Positions 48,491 to 56,942 of a stretch of DNA of 64,000 nucleotides are shown piece after piece. Position 1 is the first letter of the stretch; the number at the start of each line of letters is the position of its first letter. The DNA lies in the NCBI GenBank assembly GCA_022842245.1, contig JALHPZ010000027.1, positions 1 to 64,000 on the forward strand. The letters run 5' to 3'. A model generated the notes under the pieces. The model did not search any database. It worked only from the letters and a program-made list of their open reading frames with translations, and was not told the DNA's origin. The translations under genes and the position numbers were made by a program. Origin of the DNA: Gemmataceae bacterium. Its GTDB lineage: Bacteria; Planctomycetota; Planctomycetia; Gemmatales; Gemmataceae.

Positions 48491-49678
48491 TCAATTGACT
48501 CCGAGCTGCTTGCCCACTTCGGTGAAGGCCGAGATCGCCTGGTCGATCTGCGCATCGGTATGGGCGGCCGAGACTTGCAGGCGGATGCGCGCCTGGCCGT
48601 GCGGCACGACCGGGAAGCTGAAGCCGATGCAGTAAATGCCGCGTTTCAGGAGTTCGTCCGCCATTTTCGTGGCGACGGCGGCGTCGCCGAGCATGACCGG
48701 CAGGATCGGCGTCGGGCCGGGTTTGATCGTGAACCCGGCCGCCTCCAGCCCGGAACGCATCCGCTTCGTATTCGCCCGGCTGCGTTCTCGCAGTACGTGG
48801 CTCGTATCGACCAGTTCCAGCGCCTTCATCCCGGCGGCGACGAGCGACGGCGGCACGCTGTTGCTGAACAAGTACGGACGCGAGCGGTTCTTGAGCCAGT
48901 CGACGATCTCGGCCGAGGCCGCCGTGAAGCCGCCGCTGGCGCCGCCGAGCGTCTTGCCGAGCGTGCCGGTGATGATGTCGATCCGGTCGAGGACGCCGAG
49001 TTCTTCGGCTCCGCCGCGGCCGGTCGAGCCAAGGTGGCCGGTGCCATGGCAGTCGTCGATACCGACGATGGCGTCGTATCGATCGGCTAACTCGCAGATC
49101 TCCGGCAGCTTCGCAAGGTCGCCGTCCATGCTGAAGACGCTGTCGGTGAAGATCATCTTGAACCTGCAGTCCTTCGCTTCTTCCAGTTTCGCCTTTAAGT
49201 CGTCCATGTCGTTGTGCTTATAGCGGAACCGTTTCGCCTTGCAGAGGCGAACGCCGTCGATGATGCTCGCGTGATTCAGTTCGTCCGAGAGGATCGCGTC
49301 CTGTTCGCCGAGCAGCGGTTCGAAGAGTCCGCCGTTCGCGTCGAAGCAGGAGATGTAGAGGATGCTGTCGGCCTTGCCGAAGAACCTCGCGATCCGCTGC
49401 TCGCACTGCCGGTGGATGTCCTGCGTGCCGCAGATGAAGCGCACGGACGAGAGGCCGTAGCCCCATTGTTTAAGGCCATCCATTGCCGCTTCGACTACGG
49501 TCGGATGGTTCGCGAGGCCGAGATAGTTATTGGCGCAGAAGTTCACGACCTCGCGCCCATTGACGCGGATCGTTGTCATCTGCGGCGACTCGATGCGCCG
49601 CTCGGCCTTGTGGAGGCCCTTGGTTTTCAACTCGGCGAGTTGGTCGCGAAGGTAAGCGTCGATGGCGGTGGAGGGCAT
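48491..49678 (-). CDS. kbl: glycine C-acetyltransferase (2-amino-3-ketobutyrate CoA ligase)
   Basis: A 395-residue PLP-dependent alpha-oxoamine synthase that converts 2-amino-3-ketobutyrate and CoA to glycine and acetyl-CoA in threonine breakdown. Clear family blocks are VNFCANNYLGLANHP, GYGLSSVRFICGTQDIH, NHASIIDGVRL, IVGIDDCHGTGHLGSTGRG and the PLP-binding Lys242 in GTLGKTLGGASGGF. Length and start are typical. It lies two bases after the stop of the 82-residue gene at 49681 and thus ends a three-gene operon with a DedA protein. No threonine dehydrogenase gene is seen in the window. Confidence 0.96.
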   Translation of the reverse strand: MPSTAIDAYLRDQLAELKTKGLHKAERRIESPQMTTIRVNGREVVNFCANNYLGLANHPTVVEAAMDGLKQWGYGLSSVRFICGTQDIHRQCEQRIARFFGKADSILYISCFDANGGLFEPLLGEQDAILSDELNHASIIDGVRLCKAKRFRYKHNDMDDLKAKLEEAKDCRFKMIFTDSVFSMDGDLAKLPEICELADRYDAIVGIDDCHGTGHLGSTGRGGAEELGVLDRIDIITGTLGKTLGGASGGFTAASAEIVDWLKNRSRPYLFSNSVPPSLVAAGMKALELVDTSHVLRERSRANTKRMRSGLEAAGFTIKPGPTPILPVMLGDAAVATKMADELLKRGIYCIGFSFPVVPHGQARIRLQVSAAHTDAQIDQAISAFTEVGKQLGVN

Positions 49679-49680
49679 GA

Positions 49681-49929
49681 TTAGGCGCTCGTCGAGGCGT
49701 TCGTTTCGATGATGGGTTCCACGCGCGTGATATGGCGGAACGAGACCATGACCGGTTCATCGAAAAAGTCGCTCTCGATGTCGCGACGCATTCCGAAGAA
49801 GATCACGGTGCGACCCAACATCACGAAATTCGGGTTCACGACGTCGTAGTGAACCCGATCGGATACGTGGATTCGCAATGGTATGAATGGGTCGCGCTTC
49901 AGCCAATTGTTGAGTCCTTCGGGGGACAT
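49681..49929 (-). CDS. small Gemmataceae-type hypothetical protein
   Basis: An 82-residue soluble protein starting MSPEGLNNWLKRDPFIPLRI. It has a short beta-rich body (RIHVSDRVHYDVVNPNFVML, VIFFGMRRDIESDFFDEP, VMVSFRHITRVEPI). Proteins with the RDPFxPxR opening are common in Gemmata-type genomes but have no known function. ATG at 49929 has GGAGAG upstream and lies inside the end of the DedA gene, overlapping it by 31 bases. The kbl start follows two bases after its stop, so translation of the three is probably coupled. Confidence 0.75.
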   Translation of the reverse strand: MSPEGLNNWLKRDPFIPLRIHVSDRVHYDVVNPNFVMLGRTVIFFGMRRDIESDFFDEPVMVSFRHITRVEPIIETNASTSA

Positions 49930-50687
49930 GCAGGCTCTCCAACGGCTTGCGTACCTACCGCCATCATAGGCGTTCGCTTCCGCTTCCGCCATTCGCGCCA
50001 GGCCTTCCACAAGAGTGGCGCGATCGACACCAGGATCACCGTCGCGGCCAGGACGTCGATGTTCTTCGCCCAGGTGAAGTCCGGGCGGCCGAGGATCCTC
50101 CGCGTCAGGTCGTCCGCCAGGTCGATGATGAAGTATCCGAACGCCAGCATGCTCACGACCCAGCCGATGCCGCCGAAGACGTTGAAGAATAGGAAGCGCC
50201 GGTAGTTCATCTTCGCGGCACCGGCGACGACGGGCACGAACGTGCGCACGATCGGTACGAAGCGGGCGAAGATGATCGATTTGCCGCCGTGGCGTTCGAA
50301 GAATTCGCGGGCTTTTTGGAGATATTCCTGCTTGAAGAAGCGGCTGTCGGGCCGTTTGAAGAGCGCGGGTCCGGCTTTGGCGCCGATGCCGTAGCCGACC
50401 GTGTCGCCGAGGATGGCGGCGATGCTGAGCGCGAGCATGAGCAGCACGAGATCCCAGTTCGCAATCCGCGCGACGACGCCGAGCACGACCAGCAGCGAAT
50501 CTCCGGGGAGCAGGAAGCCGATCAGCAATCCGGTCTCGGTGAAGACGATCGCACAGACCGCCGCGAAGGCGGCCCAGAACACGCCGGGCTGGTTCAGGGC
50601 GTCCTTGAATTTCTCCGGATCGGAGAGGTTCCGCGGATCGATCAGCGTGACGACGATGTTCCAGAATTGTCGAAAGAACTCACCCAT
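49899..50687 (-). CDS. DedA-family membrane protein
   Basis: A 262-residue DedA/VTT-domain inner-membrane protein. The key blocks are ETGLLIGFLLPGDSLLVVLG, LGDTVGYGIGAKAGPALFKR, REFFERHGGKSIIFARFVPI and VRTFVPVVAGAAKMNYRRF. The family is linked to undecaprenyl-phosphate or lipid recycling and proton-motive-force homeostasis. About five to six hydrophobic segments are present and the C-terminal tail is basic. It is the first gene of an operon with the 82-residue protein and kbl. Confidence 0.93.
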   Translation of the reverse strand: MGEFFRQFWNIVVTLIDPRNLSDPEKFKDALNQPGVFWAAFAAVCAIVFTETGLLIGFLLPGDSLLVVLGVVARIANWDLVLLMLALSIAAILGDTVGYGIGAKAGPALFKRPDSRFFKQEYLQKAREFFERHGGKSIIFARFVPIVRTFVPVVAGAAKMNYRRFLFFNVFGGIGWVVSMLAFGYFIIDLADDLTRRILGRPDFTWAKNIDVLAATVILVSIAPLLWKAWREWRKRKRTPMMAVGTQAVGEPACPPKDSTIG

Positions 50688-50946
50688 CCGTGGCTCCGTT
50701 GCGGTTCGTCGTTAATGACCAGAGCATAGGCCAATGTCCGGCGGGAATATACACCAGTTTACCGATCAAGATTTTCGTGGAAGATGTTTGTCGTCCAATC
50801 GATATCGGCCCCGAATCCCGTATTTCCGGATGGACCGCAGCCGTGAAATCGACGTAAGTCCTTACTTGGCCAGTACGGTTCCGGAATTCGGGCGTCTTTC
50901 CGGGATTGGGTGGGTGGGTTTGCGGCGGAATCGTTTGTATCGACCG

Positions 50947-53697
50947 TCATCCACCCAAACGCAAACCGATCGGCAGCGAGTCGCCGAACATCTTCATGCG
51001 ATCGTCGCCGGCCGCCGTCACGACTTCCTCCACCATGTGCGGCCAGGCGTCCGGGACGGTCATCGATCGCAGGATTTTCGCGATTTCATCGCGGCAGTAG
51101 TCCGCCACGTCGACGGCGCGAACGCCGCTGCGGCGAGCGAGTTGCGCAAGGCAGAACGCCCAGCCGAGCCGTTCGTGATCGCTCGACGGGCGGAATTCGG
51201 TCAACTCCGCCAGCCAGCGTTCGACAACGCTTGGGTGCAGGATCGCGTTCAGGGGGCCGTAAAGCAACACGCGGGCGCCGAGACGCGTGAGGGTCCAGAA
51301 CAGATACGTCGGGACCGATCCCCGCTTCAATTGCTCCAAGAGTTCCTGCCCGAGCAGTTCCTTGGTCTTCGCGTCAAGCCGCTCGAACGCGCCGGCCGCG
51401 CGCCACATCTCGGCCAGTTCGTTCGCGTTCGGCTTCGGCGGAGCCTTCGTCTTCGACGGAAGCAACGTCGGTTTCAACTTCGCCCACAGGTTCTGCTGGA
51501 GCGCGGTGTTCAGCCCGCCCGCCACGCGCCGCCACATGATCCAGTAGTCGGCCCCGCCCTCGACGATGGCCGGCCCCTTCCCGGCCGCGGCCGTCGTCGC
51601 CGTGATCGTCTTCCAGAGCGCCTCGACTCGATAGCGGTCGAGCGGATCGCCGAAGCCGGGGCGGAGGCTGAAGCCGACGAGGTTGTACCAGCGCAAGAGG
51701 TGCGCCGGGCCGCGCGTGCGATGTTCGGCGACTTCGCTGAAGGCGTCCCAGAGCCGCCGGCAGACACCCGTCGGCCAGTCATCCCGCCCTGCGTCGAGAT
51801 CGGCTTCGAGGCGCTTCGTCAGTTCCTGCGGCGGCGGGCCGGACGGTGCGAAGGTCTGGCGAATCGATTCGAGCGCCGCCTGCACGCGATCCTCGGGCCA
51901 GACGTCGACGACGGCCGCGGCATCGGCGGCGGGTTCGTCTCCGTCAAGGGCGTCGCGCACGTTGAACTCGAGCTTCCAGCGGTTCCGGTCGCGCGTGACG
52001 CAGGCGAGTTCGAGCGTGCCGATTTCGGTGCACTTCGCGCTGAGTGTCACGGGCACCTGCTTGGCGCCACTCCGCTTGCCCCCACGCAAGACGGTGTGGA
52101 GCGGCGGCAGTTGTCGCAGTTGATCGCCGGCCGGTACGAACAAGGCTCCGGCGGCATCGTCGCGAACAGTCGAACTGAACAACGGGAACAAGACCGGCCG
52201 ACCGATCGTCAGTTCAAGTTCCGGTTCCTTCAAATCGATCGCATGTCCTTCTTCCAAATGTCGGGGCACGACGCAGAGTACCTTGCGTTCCGCGCCATTC
52301 GATTCGAGTCCGATGTAGTACGCGCGCGGGACGCCGCCGCCAATGCGCCGGCCGCCGGTGTGCTTGAGCCAGGCGAAGTACGCCGCGCCCCATGCGACAG
52401 CGAGATCGAGCGACGGCGACGTGAGTACGAGCGGTTTCCACTTCGGCCCGAACCACGGTGACATGACCGCGAGCAACCGCTCGCGGAGGAGGTCGGGCTG
52501 GAAGACGCCGCCGTTGAACAGGATCGCGTCGATCGGCGAATCCGCAGCGTGCTGGCGCGTGAAAGCCGCGAGGTGTTTCGTCACCGCGGCGTCCGCGACG
52601 TAGGGCAATCCCATCTCCTGAAGGCCGGCGCGATTCGCCCGGCCCGGTTCGGCGTCGTACGGCACGAACGGGAAAAATCCCTCGAACAGCGTCCCGGTCA
52701 CGTCCGCCGCTGACACCGGTACCGAGATGGTCCCGCCGACGACCGACCGGCCGCGGCCGACGACCGTGACCGGGAATGTCGCCGGCGGCTTCGGGCCGAG
52801 CATCGCCTCCTTCGCCGCCCGGCACGCTTGCACCAGCGCGCCGAACTGTGCGGCGTCCACCTTCCCGCCCGGCAGCTTGGCCTCGACCGCTTTCGCGAGC
52901 GCGAGGTCCATATTGTCGCCGCCGAGCAGCAGGTGATCGCCGACGGCATCACGAAGAAACGTCAGTTCGCCCCCCTCCTCTCCGGAACGAATCAGGCTGA
53001 AGTCGCTCGTGCCGCCGCCGACATCGACCACGAGGCAGCGCATGCCGGGTTTGAGCTTCGCGGCCTCCTTGGCGGAGTGCGAACCGAGCCAACCGTAAAA
53101 CGCCGCCTGCGGTTCCTCCAGGAGCGAGACGTTCTTCAGCCCCGCCAGCTTCGCCGCTTCGGCCGTCAGGTTTCGCGCCACATCGTCGAACGACGCCGGC
53201 ACGGTGATGACGACGAACTGATGCTCGAGGTGGTCCTCCGGCTTGCGCCCTTTCGTGTGGTTCCAGGCGTCGACGAGATGGCGCAGATATCGTGTCGATG
53301 CTTCGAGGGGGGAAATGCGTGGCACGTCCGGCGGGGCGCCCCACGGTAATAGCGGCGCGGTGCGATCCACGCCGGCGTGGCACAGCCACGACTTCGCGCT
53401 CGACACCTGCCGACCCGGCACCTTCGCGCCGTGGTTCCGCGCGAACAGGCCGACCGCCTCCGTCGCGTCCTCGTTCCACGGCAACGCGACGCTCCCCGGC
53501 GGCAAATCGTGTGGACCGGGCCGGTAAAGGAACGATGGCAACAGCGATTGCGCGCCGACCTGCCCGGCCGCGACGAGTTGCGGGATCGGAAAGGTGTGCA
53601 GCTTGGGCCGACCGGCGACCGGCTTCTCGGCGGTGTCGACGTACGCGAGGGCGCTGTTCGTGGTGCCGAGGTCGATGCCGACGAGGTAGCGGGACAT
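50947..53697 (-). CDS. long Hsp70-family protein
   Basis: A 916-residue Hsp70 relative, much longer than DnaK (about 640). The nucleotide-binding domain starts VGIDLGTTNSALAYVDTAEK and has VVITVPASFDDVARNLTAEA, LLEEPQAAFYGW and CLVVDVGGGTSDFSLI. A second half holds GDNMDLALAKAVEAKLPGG, ILFNGGVFQPDLLRERL and a substrate-domain-like beta region (GRPVLFPLFSSTVRDDA). The last 300 residues are helical with no DnaK lid motif and resemble the extra C-terminal part of long bacterial Hsp70-like proteins. Its clients are unknown. Its start lies 24 bp from that of the divergent mfnF-like gene. Confidence 0.92.
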   Translation of the reverse strand: MSRYLVGIDLGTTNSALAYVDTAEKPVAGRPKLHTFPIPQLVAAGQVGAQSLLPSFLYRPGPHDLPPGSVALPWNEDATEAVGLFARNHGAKVPGRQVSSAKSWLCHAGVDRTAPLLPWGAPPDVPRISPLEASTRYLRHLVDAWNHTKGRKPEDHLEHQFVVITVPASFDDVARNLTAEAAKLAGLKNVSLLEEPQAAFYGWLGSHSAKEAAKLKPGMRCLVVDVGGGTSDFSLIRSGEEGGELTFLRDAVGDHLLLGGDNMDLALAKAVEAKLPGGKVDAAQFGALVQACRAAKEAMLGPKPPATFPVTVVGRGRSVVGGTISVPVSAADVTGTLFEGFFPFVPYDAEPGRANRAGLQEMGLPYVADAAVTKHLAAFTRQHAADSPIDAILFNGGVFQPDLLRERLLAVMSPWFGPKWKPLVLTSPSLDLAVAWGAAYFAWLKHTGGRRIGGGVPRAYYIGLESNGAERKVLCVVPRHLEEGHAIDLKEPELELTIGRPVLFPLFSSTVRDDAAGALFVPAGDQLRQLPPLHTVLRGGKRSGAKQVPVTLSAKCTEIGTLELACVTRDRNRWKLEFNVRDALDGDEPAADAAAVVDVWPEDRVQAALESIRQTFAPSGPPPQELTKRLEADLDAGRDDWPTGVCRRLWDAFSEVAEHRTRGPAHLLRWYNLVGFSLRPGFGDPLDRYRVEALWKTITATTAAAGKGPAIVEGGADYWIMWRRVAGGLNTALQQNLWAKLKPTLLPSKTKAPPKPNANELAEMWRAAGAFERLDAKTKELLGQELLEQLKRGSVPTYLFWTLTRLGARVLLYGPLNAILHPSVVERWLAELTEFRPSSDHERLGWAFCLAQLARRSGVRAVDVADYCRDEIAKILRSMTVPDAWPHMVEEVVTAAGDDRMKMFGDSLPIGLRLGG

Positions 53698-53721
53698 TCA
53701 GGGACCTTGTATCTCAGAATT

Positions 53722-54726
53722 ATGCCATCCGTGATTTTAGGACTCGACATCGGCGGGGCGAACCTGAAGGCGGCGACGAGCGACGGCCGGGCCGCGTCGG
53801 TGCCGTTCGCGCTCTGGAAACAGCCGGAGAATCTGCCGCTGGCGCTTTCGGAGTTGATCGCGCGATTCCCCGACGCCGACGAGTTGGCCGTGACGATGAC
53901 CGGCGAACTGTGTGATTGCTTCGAGACCAAGCGCGAGGGCGTGCGGCGGATCGTCTCGGCGACGGAGCATGCGGGCGTCGGGCGGCGAATTCGCTATTGG
54001 GGTACCGACGGCGGTTTCCACCCGGCGACATCAGCGATCGAAAAGCAACCCTTGATTGCCGCCGCCAACTGGCACGCACTGGCGACGTTCGTCGGTCGAC
54101 AGTTCGCGCCAAGCGGCTTCGCGATCCTCATCGATGTCGGTTCCACGACAACCGACTTGATTCCCTTGATCGACGGACAGCCGAAGACCATCGGCTTGAC
54201 CGACGAGTCGCGCATGCGAACCGGCGAACTGGTTTACACGGGCATCCGCCGGACTCCGGCCACCACGTTCCTCGGCTTCGATGCGGCCGCGGAATTCTTT
54301 GCGACGGTCCACGACGCCCATTTGGTCGTTGGTAACGTCGAAGAAGACGAGTCCGATATGGACACGGCCGATGGCCGGCCGGCGACCCGACGCTATGCCC
54401 ACGGACGATTGAGCCGCATGCTCGGAGGCGATCCCGAGCAAACGCCCGTTTCGGCGACCGAGGCGTTGGCCGAGTTGATCGTCGGTCGACAGCGGAAAGT
54501 GCTCAGCGATAAAATCGCCGCAATAATAGCACGATTCGAACCCGCGCGGGCGATCGCGATCGTTTCGGGTTCGGGCGAGTTTCTGGCCTTCACACTGGCA
54601 AGTGATTCACGATTCCAAGATCGAATTCAGTCCATCGTTTCAGTCATGGGCCAGATCGGCCCCGAGTGCTCCGAAGCCGCTCCCGCCTACGCCGTCGCCC
54701 GACTTGCGGCGGAGCGGCTACCATGA
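53722..54726 (+). CDS. mfnF: hydantoinase/oxoprolinase-like kinase-fold protein (MfnF-like)
   Basis: A 334-residue ASKHA-fold protein of the tetrahydromethanopterin/methanofuran-linked C1 group. It starts ILGLDIGGANLKAATSDG and has MTGELCDCFETKREGV, the phosphate-loop-like IDVGSTTTDLIPLIDG, ELVYTGIRRTPATTF and IVSGSGEFLAF. Archaeal MfnF joins the furan and tyramine parts of methanofuran. In bacteria with the H4MPT formaldehyde pathway such genes are known accessory genes. ATG at 53722 overlaps nothing; its stop overlaps the next gene by four bases (ATGA). Function in this organism is inferred from the family and the neighbour. Confidence 0.82.
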   Translation: MPSVILGLDIGGANLKAATSDGRAASVPFALWKQPENLPLALSELIARFPDADELAVTMTGELCDCFETKREGVRRIVSATEHAGVGRRIRYWGTDGGFHPATSAIEKQPLIAAANWHALATFVGRQFAPSGFAILIDVGSTTTDLIPLIDGQPKTIGLTDESRMRTGELVYTGIRRTPATTFLGFDAAAEFFATVHDAHLVVGNVEEDESDMDTADGRPATRRYAHGRLSRMLGGDPEQTPVSATEALAELIVGRQRKVLSDKIAAIIARFEPARAIAIVSGSGEFLAFTLASDSRFQDRIQSIVSVMGQIGPECSEAAPAYAVARLAAERLP

Positions 54727-55253
54727 TCGTCGTCAAACTCGGTGGCAGCCTTTACGACCACCCGAACCTGCGCACGGGATTGAATCGCTGGCTCGCACCG
54801 CTGCCCGCGCCGGTCTTCCTCGTACCCGGCGGCGGCCCCTTTGCCGATGTCGTACGCGCGATTGATCGGATTCACGGGCTGGGCGAGCGTGCCGCGCACT
54901 GGATCGCGCTGCAATCGCTCGTGCCCGCCGCCGATTTCGTCCGCTCACTCGTCGATCGGACCGACGTGTACGTCGTGGATTGTCATGAATACTGCCGACG
55001 AAACGACTTGCTGCCGCATTCCTGGCAGGTCACAACCGATTCCCTTTCTCTGTTCTTGGCGATGCGAGAGGGTGCGGATCGATTGATCTTGTTGAAATCG
55101 CAAGCCCGGCCGGGTGGAGACTGGAACGAACTGGCGGCACGGGAATACGTCGATCGTTACTTTCCGACGCTTGCCGCGCAGAGCGAACTGGCGATCGAAT
55201 GCGTTGACTTTCGCGGCTGGCTGGACGATCAGAGTAACGTCGAGAGCAGGTAG
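54723..55253 (+). CDS. mfnE: amino-acid-kinase-fold protein (MfnE-like)
   Basis: A 176-residue amino-acid-kinase-family protein. The N-terminus MIVVKLGGSLYDHPNL carries the phosphate-binding VVKLGGSL, and FLVPGGGPFADVVR matches the next substrate loop. SWQVTTDSLSLFLAM and ADRLILLKS complete the typical core. Archaeal MfnE phosphorylates the aminomethylfuran precursor of methanofuran. It starts on the stop of the MfnF-like gene (ATGA overlap), so the two products very likely act in the same C1-cofactor route. It ends 25 bases inside the convergent membrane gene. Confidence 0.82.
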   Translation: MIVVKLGGSLYDHPNLRTGLNRWLAPLPAPVFLVPGGGPFADVVRAIDRIHGLGERAAHWIALQSLVPAADFVRSLVDRTDVYVVDCHEYCRRNDLLPHSWQVTTDSLSLFLAMREGADRLILLKSQARPGGDWNELAAREYVDRYFPTLAAQSELAIECVDFRGWLDDQSNVESR

Positions 55254-55420
55254 AGGCCGACGCCGACGAGCGCGAGGAAACCCGCGATCTGCATGCCCCA
55301 GCGGAACGCCTCGTGGAAGATGCGGTCCCAGCGGTCGTGCCGGGTGGCGCTGTAGACGATGCTCACCACCACAAGGAGCACCGGTAAATCCCAGTAGATG
55401 CTGACCGCGAAGAGGCTCAT
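55229..55420 (-). CDS. 63-residue two-span membrane protein
   Basis: A small protein with two hydrophobic helices (LPVLLVVVSIVYSA and IAGFLALVGVGLYLLSTLL) around a charged loop (TRHDRWDRIFHEAFRW). ATG at 55420 overlaps the stop of the upstream 205-residue membrane gene by four bases, making a two-gene operon. Its 3' end overlaps the convergent MfnE-like gene by 25 bases. No family is known to me. Confidence 0.72.
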   Translation of the reverse strand: MSLFAVSIYWDLPVLLVVVSIVYSATRHDRWDRIFHEAFRWGMQIAGFLALVGVGLYLLSTLL

Positions 55421-56034
55421 GATTTGGCCTCCGGCTTTGCGCCGGGTTCGGGCGGTTTGTCCGACTTCTCTTTTTCCTCGTCGTCCTTCACGGCCGGCCC
55501 CGCTAGCGCGTCGTAGATCACGAGCAAGTTCAACACGCCAGCGATGAGGGTGTAGACCCATCCGAGATCCCAGCGCTTGTTGCCGTCGCGCTGGAGCCGC
55601 TGCAGTTCCTCGTCCGGCGGGGTCGCCATGTATCGACCGATGACAGGCAAGCCGTCGGGGGGTGGAACGACGTTGGGGTCTTTGTCAGCGAGATAATGCA
55701 ACACGGCCGGCCACGCGGCGGCACCGATCCAAAACTGGCCGAGAAACTGCGGGCGATATGCGAGGGATTTCGCCGCGCCGTCCGCTTCGAAATAAAGGCG
55801 GCGGATGCCAATCTCCATTTTGGGCAGATCGCGAACCACCGATTGCGGCGGCATCCAGACGTTTTTCATGGCCCCGAGCGCCATGCCATAGAAAAACAGC
55901 GTGTAAAGGCTGACGAAGAAAACGACGCCCTTGGCGATGCGGCCCTGCAGGACCTGGCCGAGACCGGGGAGCAAATAGCTGAGGACGGCGGCGAGCCAGT
56001 CAAGTTTGCGGTGTGGAGTTTCGGCGGCGGACAT
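55417..56034 (-). CDS. planctomycete membrane protein (DUF6677-like)
   Basis: A 205-residue inner-membrane protein that begins KLDWLAAVLSYLLPGLGQVL, a TM2-domain-like helix with the PGLGQ turn, followed by IAKGVVFFVSLYTLFFYGM. A hydrophilic middle (PPQSVVRDLPKMEIGIRR) and two more helices (LGQFWIGAAAWPAVLHYL, LGWVYTLIAGVLNLLVIYD) follow. The C-terminal tail is strongly charged. The family seems planctomycete-specific; the DUF6677 label is from memory. It is coupled to the 63-residue membrane gene by a four-base overlap. Confidence 0.75.
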   Translation of the reverse strand: MSAAETPHRKLDWLAAVLSYLLPGLGQVLQGRIAKGVVFFVSLYTLFFYGMALGAMKNVWMPPQSVVRDLPKMEIGIRRLYFEADGAAKSLAYRPQFLGQFWIGAAAWPAVLHYLADKDPNVVPPPDGLPVIGRYMATPPDEELQRLQRDGNKRWDLGWVYTLIAGVLNLLVIYDALAGPAVKDDEEKEKSDKPPEPGAKPEAKS

Positions 56035-56102
56035 TCCGTTCTCACGATCGAACTACGACGCCATTCGTTGCGGTCGCCGCGGGATTTACCAGCGAAGCGG
56101 AA

Positions 56103-56783
56103 TTATACGGGATCGCCGGGATTCGGCGACGACCGCTCCGGGGTCTCGCGCACGTACTCAAGCGCCCAGCAACCCGGTCGATGAAGGTGATCGGCGAGCC
56201 GGCAGTGTTGAAGGAGTTCATCGTCTTCACAACCGGCGTCCTGCAACGCGTCCGCAAGGATCGGCAACCGGTCCCAGGCCCGCGACTCCACGATCGCCGC
56301 GGCAATCCCTCGGACCGCATCCGTGCGCCATCGCGGATCGAATTCGATATTCCGGTCTGGATTTCGCACGACCTCGCGAAGGACCTGCGCCTGTGACGCC
56401 GAATTCCGCGGGATGGAAGGGCCAGCGGCCTCGAGACTTTCAGGGGCCCCGTTGAACTCGAACATCCGGCCGATGCTCGCGACCTGGGCCGCCATCGTCC
56501 ACGAGTCGTTGTCCTGCCCCATCAGGAACTGCCGCAAGATCGGATGGATATCGCCGAGCAATGCGGACCCGATCGCGGACAGGATCGACCACTTTTCGTC
56601 CCGGCTCATCGGCCGTTCGGCATCCTTCTCGAATCGGTCGGCCAGGTAGCGGACGGCGGGCAACTTCGACTCGACGAGCCGGCAACAACCGCACGCGAAG
56701 AACATCAACTGCCGATCGCTCGCGATCCCGCGCACCTTCTTCAGCATTAGTCCAACGTCGTCGGTTTGGTCCCAATCAGTCAT
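56103..56783 (-). CDS. ADALQDAGC-type Gemmataceae protein
   Basis: A 226-residue soluble protein starting MTDWDQTDDVGLMLKKVRG. The N-half has Gemmata-style repeat text (RQLMFFACGCCRLVESKLPA, RYLADRFEKDAE). Residues about 150-210 carry the same unit as the gene at 26247-26792: RWRTDAVRGIAAAIVESRAW, ILADALQDAGCED and LLQHCRLADHLHRPGCW. Unlike that gene it has no membrane anchor. The function is unknown; such units are often found in sets of paralogues near transposons or signalling genes. ATG at 56783 is chosen for the conserved N-terminus; the longer frame overlaps the TerC leader. Confidence 0.75.
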   Translation of the reverse strand: MTDWDQTDDVGLMLKKVRGIASDRQLMFFACGCCRLVESKLPAVRYLADRFEKDAERPMSRDEKWSILSAIGSALLGDIHPILRQFLMGQDNDSWTMAAQVASIGRMFEFNGAPESLEAAGPSIPRNSASQAQVLREVVRNPDRNIEFDPRWRTDAVRGIAAAIVESRAWDRLPILADALQDAGCEDDELLQHCRLADHLHRPGCWALEYVRETPERSSPNPGDPV

Positions 56784-56942
56784 TATGGAATGCGTCCCGG
56801 TACGGTTTCGAAAACTATTCGCCCAAGCAAAGTGCGCGCGGTGTCCGTTGGCACGGCGTTCCGACGGCATTTTCAGGACCGTGCTTGCCATCCCCCACGC
56901 GCGACCGGTATAGATTCTCCACTCCCACGAAAGGAACGCCGA

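Noticed and set aside
50734..52461. 575-residue plus-strand frame
   Set aside because: Antisense of the Hsp70-like gene; Arg-rich shadow composition.
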